Assembly: GCA_002405835.1 (NCBI GenBank)
Contig: DHMO01000063.1
Location: forward strand, 1 to 64,000
Source: Lentisphaeria bacterium UBA4640
Lineage (GTDB): Bacteria; Verrucomicrobiota; Lentisphaeria; Victivallales; UBA1829
Reading direction: 5' to 3'
DNA: 64,000 nucleotides
Part shown: positions 60,459-64,000 of the stretch, one piece after another
How the letters are laid out: each line of letters starts with the position of its first letter
How positions within the stretch are numbered: position 1 is the first letter of the stretch
The notes under the pieces: generated by a model
What the model was told of the DNA's origin: nothing
What the model saw: the letters and a program-made list of their open reading frames with translations, nothing else
Database searches by the model: none
Translations under genes and position numbers: made by a program

Positions 60459-61244
60459 TTATTGCCAGTTTATCATTTTGAAACCGGGAAGGTTTTCAAA
60501 ATCAACGTTTCCAAGCCCCGGACACGTTCCGCGCAGCGGATCATAACCGCCATTGAGCGGCCCCCACTGCATGAAATCCTTCAGTTTCATCCCCGCCGCA
60601 TGTCCGTCGATAAAAGCGTAGTTCGCCAGCCCGGCCGGATACGGAACCGGCGTCAAAGAGTTTCTGGTCCCGCTCCCGTCATCCGGTGCTCCATGACGGA
60701 ATCTGGACTGCCCGATATAAATAATTGAAGCGCAGCTGTCGGCATCTCCTGCAAAAATTGTGCGTGATGGAGACTTGAAAACCAGCCTGCGGTGAATCAT
60801 CTGACCTCCGTCCCGGTTTCCGCTGACCCACACATTCACCGCATATTCGCCGATGCTGCTGATTGTATTATGAACCGGATTTCCCGGACACCAAAGCTGT
60901 GATGCGGTATATTTTTTCTGGTCTTCCACCTTTTTTTTCACGCCCAGTCCATACGGCTCCAGGCGGAACGGCCAGTAAGTGGAATAATCGCTTGCGTCGA
61001 TTGTCGCCGGAGGAACCCAGTCGTCGCTGGAATCCGCATAACCGTTCATGGCAAGCGCAATGCTCTTGCAGTTGTTCAGACACGAAATCTGATGCGCCTT
61101 CGACCGCGCCGCATTCAGTGCAGGCAAAAGCATGCCCGCAAGGATTGCTATAATCGCAACTACCACAAGCAGCTCTATAAGGGAGAATCTCATGGATTTG
61201 CGCATACGTGATGGGGGAAACTTGCTGAACCAATGTGTTTTCAT
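60459..61244 (-). CDS. Type II pseudopilin-like protein (DUF1559-type)
   Basis: 261 residues from ATG 61244; AAGGAAGG lies about 9 nt upstream, and longer in-frame starts lack a ribosome site. The leader [19 protein letters not shown] is followed by [18 protein letters not shown], the prepilin motif with Glu5 present and Arg rather than Gly at -1. [20 protein letters not shown] and the C-terminal [13 protein letters not shown] match DUF1559 proteins. It is first in the operon with the large GH and GH78 genes (15 nt to the next gene), transcribed from TTGACG-17-TATAAT at 61330-61302. It is the third pseudopilin beside a sugar cluster in this window. Confidence 0.88.
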   Translation of the reverse strand: MKTHWFSKFPPSRMRKSMRFSLIELLVVVAIIAILAGMLLPALNAARSKAHQISCLNNCKSIALAMNGYADSSDDWVPPATIDASDYSTYWPFRLEPYGLGVKKKVEDQKKYTASQLWCPGNPVHNTISSIGEYAVNVWVSGNRDGGQMIHRRLVFKSPSRTIFAGDADSCASIIYIGQSRFRHGAPDDGSGTRNSLTPVPYPAGLANYAFIDGHAAGMKLKDFMQWGPLNGGYDPLRGTCPGLGNVDFENLPGFKMINWQ

Positions 61245-61301
61245 AATTGCATACCTTCCTTTTTTGTTTTTTCTGTTCTTCCTGACTTTTTCCTTGTTTT
61301 T

Positions 61302-61330
61302 ATTATACCACATTTGCATTGTTTCGTCAA
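61302..61330 (-). promoter_or_regulatory. Promoter of the pseudopilin-GH-GH78 operon
   Basis: Minus strand TTGACG (61330-61325) and TATAAT (61307-61302), 17 bp apart. Confidence 0.75.
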
Positions 61331-61342
61331 TGGCGTTATTGT
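61314..61342 (+). promoter_or_regulatory. Promoter of the divergent AraC gene
   Basis: TTGCAT (61314-61319) and TATTGT (61337-61342), 17 bp apart. It overlaps the divergent operon promoter. Confidence 0.5.
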
Positions 61343-61383
61343 AAAAACAACTAAACAAATTGTCTTTTTCTGGAGATTTTATC

Positions 61384-62220
61384 ATGGATCTGTACGGACA
61401 GCAGAAAAATGAATGGAGCAGTTTCTGCGGAACTCTTGACCTGAACTACATAACAACAGGTTCAACTCAGAACAGAATCGAATGGGAAAGCGGACGAATG
61501 TTTTCCGGAGACGCCCATTTCCGTCTGTATTTCCCGACACGGGGAAAATTCAATCTTTTGTATTCTGCGGAAGTCTACCCGATCATTCCGGGATTTCGCT
61601 ACATCATTCCCCCGGTCATTCCATTCCGCTTTGAGGGAATCGAACCGTCGGATCACGGATGGATTCATTTTCACTCGTCAAAACTTGAAAAGCTCTCCCG
61701 TTTTATCCGCCCGGCAGCCATACCCGTCAATGCGGCGGAAGATTTTGCACTCTTCCGAAAATTTCATGACCTGATTACCCGCAGTTCAAGCATCTATGAA
61801 GCGGAAGAGGTCCGCCACGAGCTGACAAAACTGATTCTCCCGTTCATTGAGCGTATGAAAAACGCTTCGGAAACACTCGAAACAAATGCAAACTTTCCGC
61901 GCATTCTCGAATATATCGATGAACATCTCAATCAGGAAATCCGCATCAGCGAGCTGGAAAAACTTGCCGGGCTCCGCAGAGCGGAATTTTCCGCGCGCTT
62001 CCGCAAAATCTACGCCATTCCCCCGAAACAATATATCAGTCTCCGCCGCATCAGCCGCGCAAAATATCTCCTTACAAGAACCGACCTGACAATCAAGGAA
62101 ATCGTATGGAAAACAGGATTTGAAAGTGAAATCTTCTTTTTCCGCGTTTTCAAAAAATACACGGGAACCACTCCGCTCCGATTCCGTCTTGCAAGCCGCA
62201 TAAAGGAAAATCTGAAGTAA
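61384..62220 (+). CDS. AraC family transcriptional regulator
   Basis: 278 residues from ATG 61384, with TGGAGAT 7 nt upstream; a TTG at 61360 is the longer alternative. The N-terminal 140 residues are a cupin-like sensor ([44 protein letters not shown]). The C-terminal 100 residues are an AraC DNA-binding domain ([20 protein letters not shown], then [20 protein letters not shown]). It is divergent from the pseudopilin-GH-GH78 operon through overlapping promoters, so it most likely controls that operon and itself. The ligand could be rhamnose or a rhamno-oligosaccharide; this is inferred from GH78. Confidence 0.9.
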   Translation: MDLYGQQKNEWSSFCGTLDLNYITTGSTQNRIEWESGRMFSGDAHFRLYFPTRGKFNLLYSAEVYPIIPGFRYIIPPVIPFRFEGIEPSDHGWIHFHSSKLEKLSRFIRPAAIPVNAAEDFALFRKFHDLITRSSSIYEAEEVRHELTKLILPFIERMKNASETLETNANFPRILEYIDEHLNQEIRISELEKLAGLRRAEFSARFRKIYAIPPKQYISLRRISRAKYLLTRTDLTIKEIVWKTGFESEIFFFRVFKKYTGTTPLRFRLASRIKENLK

Positions 62221-63150
62221 TCACCGCATCGGCGGAGCGGTTGTCCAGCCCGGGTTGAAACGGTAGCTGATTTCCAGATCGGCAATCCGTTTCCCAGCAA
62301 TCAGCCGCTCCAGCTGGTCAACAACTCTTGATGCCATTCGGGAATAATTCTGTTCAATCGACGTCAGTTCCGGCAGACCTTCGAGCACAATCGAGGGATT
62401 TTTGAAGCAGACAAGCGAAAGATCCTCCGGAATCCGCCAGCCGGCATTCCGGAGGTGCGACCAGGTCAAAAGCCCGTTCATCTCGCCGACCGAAAAAACT
62501 GCCGTCAGCTTTTCACGGCGGATTGCATCGTCAAGCTGCTCCAGCGTCTGCACAACAACCGGCTGGCAGCCGTGCACCTCCATCCACTGACGGTACGCCT
62601 CCAGGCGCCGTCCGCTGTTGCTGTTGTCCAGCATCCGCCGCGGTTCGTTGGCAAGGTAGGCAATCCGGATATGTCCGAGCCCGTGCAGATGGTCCAGAGC
62701 AAGCCACACCCCCTGACGGTCGTTGCTGAACACCGAATAGATTCCGCTGATATGGCGCGGACACGCATTGATGCAGATCAGCGGAATCGACTGCTTCTCG
62801 TCCCACACCTGCTCGATTCCGTCGTGGAGAAGCATGGAAATCGCGCCGTCCAGAAGATGTTCATGCAGGAGATTCGCGGAATTTTCCGTGACAATGATTT
62901 CATGATATCTGCGCTTCTTGAGTTCCGCCAGAAGCGCAGAAAGCATAATGCCCGAATAGGACCAGAACGCACCGTCGGAAGCGATGAGCACAGCGATATT
63001 CCGGCTGTCGCGGAACCCGCCGAGTTCACGGGCGGTGCGGATCACCCGTTCGCGGACATCCGGACGCACATGTTCGTAATTGTTGAGCACACGTGATACG
63101 GTTGCGGGCGAAACATCCGCAAGTTTTGCAATCTGCCGCACAGTCGCCAT
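62221..63150 (-). CDS. LacI family transcriptional regulator
   Basis: 309 residues from ATG 63150, fixed by AAGGAGG 5 nt upstream; a start at 63192 would add residues before the helix-turn-helix. The DNA-binding head is MATVRQIAKLADVSPATVSR, then VLNNYEHVRPDVRERVIRTA with the hinge. The effector domain has VLIASDGAFWSYSGIMLSAL, DGAISMLLHDGIE, SNDRQGVWLALDHLHGLGH and AYLANEPRR, the usual sugar-binding LacI layout. It is divergent from a GH130 gene, with a candidate operator overlapping its own -35, so it probably represses both until a manno-oligosaccharide-type ligand appears. Confidence 0.93.
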   Translation of the reverse strand: MATVRQIAKLADVSPATVSRVLNNYEHVRPDVRERVIRTARELGGFRDSRNIAVLIASDGAFWSYSGIMLSALLAELKKRRYHEIIVTENSANLLHEHLLDGAISMLLHDGIEQVWDEKQSIPLICINACPRHISGIYSVFSNDRQGVWLALDHLHGLGHIRIAYLANEPRRMLDNSNSGRRLEAYRQWMEVHGCQPVVVQTLEQLDDAIRREKLTAVFSVGEMNGLLTWSHLRNAGWRIPEDLSLVCFKNPSIVLEGLPELTSIEQNYSRMASRVVDQLERLIAGKRIADLEISYRFNPGWTTAPPMR

Positions 63151-63173
63151 TTTCCCTCCTTTTTTCACCGGAT

Positions 63174-63202
63174 AATATACCCTGTGTTTCAAAATGTTTC
63201 AA
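63174..63202 (-). promoter_or_regulatory. Promoter of the LacI gene
   Basis: Minus strand TTGAAA (63202-63197) and TATATT (63179-63174), 17 bp apart. The -35 lies inside the candidate operator. Confidence 0.65.
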
Positions 63203-63205
63203 ACA
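63185..63205. promoter_or_regulatory. Candidate LacI-type operator
   Basis: A 21-bp imperfect palindrome starting TGTTTCAAAA and ending GTTTCAAACA, also a direct repeat of GTTTCAAA. It sits between the lacI start and the GH130 -35. Confidence 0.45.
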
Positions 63206-63222
63206 GAACAGACAGAAAACCA

Positions 63223-63251
63223 TTGCTTTTTCCGCGAAAATGAAGTATAAT
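63223..63251 (+). promoter_or_regulatory. Promoter of the GH130 gene
   Basis: TTGCTT (63223-63228) and TATAAT (63246-63251), 17 bp apart. Confidence 0.7.
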
Positions 63252-63281
63252 GAAAGAACCATTCACCAAAAGGAGCATAAT

Positions 63282-64000
63282 ATGGTTACACCGGAATTTT
63301 TGAAACGGTATGAAGGGAATCCCGTTCTCTCGGCAAAGGATATTCCCTACGAAGCAGTGCTGATTTTCAACGCTGGAATCTGCAAGTATCAGGGCAAGTA
63401 CGTCATGTGCTTCCGCAACGACTACGGACTCAACGAAGAGGAGTTCCGCATCAAAGAGCATCCGGTCGAGACCAATATCGGAATCGCTCTCAGCGACGAC
63501 GGCATTCACTGGACGCCCGGTCCAAAGCCCGTCTTCCAGCTTGCCGACGATGAAATCATCCGCGCATACGATCCGCGCCTCACGGTCGTTGACGGTCAGG
63601 TCGTCATGTGCTTTGCAGTCGATACCCGGCACGGTCTCCGCGGCGGTGTTGCAGCAACGGATGATTTTGAACACTTTGAAATCAAATCGCTTTCCGCGCC
63701 CGACAACCGCAACATGGTCATTTTCCCTGAAAAAATCAACGGGAAATATTTCCGTCTGGAGCGCCCCTTCCCGATTTACAGCCGCGGCGCCGGGGAAAAA
63801 TTCGATATCTGGTGTTCCGATTCCCCCGACCTCTGCTACTGGGGCAACACAAAACTGGTTCTCGGCGGCGAACGCGTTCCGTTCGCGAACGCCAAAATCG
63901 GCCCCGCCGCACCTCCGGTCAAAACACCGCGCGGATGGCTCACAACATTCCACGGCGTCAAGTTTGTTGAACGTGAACTTCCCGCCTGGCACCGCAACTG
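63282..64000 (+). CDS. GH130 glycoside phosphorylase, 3' end outside window
   Basis: 239 residues are visible from ATG 63282 (AGGAG 7 nt upstream); the frame is open to the right edge. The sequence opens FLKRYEGNPVLSAKDIPYEA and has FNAGICKYQGKYVMCFRNDY, then IGIALSDDGIHW, AYDPRLTVVDGQ and DNRNMVIFPEKINGKYFRLE. These are the GH130 five-bladed propeller signatures; the Asp in YDPRL is the usual catalytic Asp. GH130 enzymes phosphorolyse beta-mannosides such as mannosyl-glucose or beta-1,4-manno-oligosaccharides. Full length should be about 310-340. It is cytoplasmic, which fits a phosphorylase, and is divergent from a LacI regulator. Confidence 0.9.
   Translation, partial: MVTPEFLKRYEGNPVLSAKDIPYEAVLIFNAGICKYQGKYVMCFRNDYGLNEEEFRIKEHPVETNIGIALSDDGIHWTPGPKPVFQLADDEIIRAYDPRLTVVDGQVVMCFAVDTRHGLRGGVAATDDFEHFEIKSLSAPDNRNMVIFPEKINGKYFRLERPFPIYSRGAGEKFDIWCSDSPDLCYWGNTKLVLGGERVPFANAKIGPAAPPVKTPRGWLTTFHGVKFVERELPAWHRN

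Overview
The window reads as a chromosomal segment of a free-living or gut-associated member of the PVC group, most likely Lentisphaerae/Victivallales. This is inferred from several traits: many secreted glycoside hydrolases (GHs), single pseudopilin genes with an [R]-FTLIELL-type N-terminus and a DUF1559-like C-terminus placed next to GH genes, AraC/LacI regulators beside each sugar cluster, and moderately GC-rich housekeeping genes (secA, pyrE, thiE, rpmB, copA). The species cannot be fixed from the sequence alone.

Layout. 1-14.6 kb is a polysaccharide-degradation region. It holds a truncated pseudopilin, a small secreted carbohydrate-binding-like protein, a frameshifted GH2-like gene, an AraC regulator, a GH2 beta-mannosidase, a second pseudopilin, a secreted (beta/alpha)8-barrel GH and a deacetylase-like enzyme. 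14.6-19.3 kb is housekeeping: a small anchored protein, rpmB, thiE coupled to a PocR-type AraC regulator, and copA on the minus strand. 19.5-34.8 kb looks like one long transcription unit. It has two small proteins, a 3878-residue repeat protein with no Sec signal, a strong hairpin, a 33-residue peptide with a YxxP leader-like motif, and four overlapping or nearly abutting genes: an HPr-kinase/ScmC-like kinase, PqqD, an S24/S26 peptidase-like protein and a nucleotidyltransferase. This is the best candidate for an undescribed system, a RiPP-like peptide modification cassette behind a giant surface or secreted protein.

34.9-37.9 kb has an EamA transporter and a convergent GH36 alpha-galactosidase. 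38.0-39.2 kb is an orphan three-gene cassette resembling a phage tail tube, tail chaperone and mini tape measure. 39.2-43.2 kb is the minus-strand operon zinc-ribbon protein-pyrE-secA. 43.4-46.8 kb has an HNH-repeat-like protein, a Ser/Thr kinase, an RluA-type pseudouridine synthase and a GcvH-like protein that lacks the lipoyl lysine. 46.8-50.8 kb (minus) has trmO, a small unknown gene, a DUF4143 ATPase behind an SD-sequestering inverted repeat, and two broken ArnT-like glycosyltransferases sharing a 19-bp direct repeat. 50.9-53.8 kb has a MATE exporter overlapping its MerR-type regulator and a HAD phosphatase. An intergenic small RNA candidate lies at 53.88-53.97 kb.

53.9-64 kb is a second sugar region. 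A minus-strand operon (pseudopilin, 1337-residue GH with CBM9-like tail, GH78 alpha-L-rhamnosidase) is divergent from an AraC gene through overlapping promoters. A LacI regulator is divergent from a GH130 phosphorylase that runs off the window, with a candidate operator between them. No rRNA, tRNA, CRISPR array, insertion sequence or integrase gene was seen.
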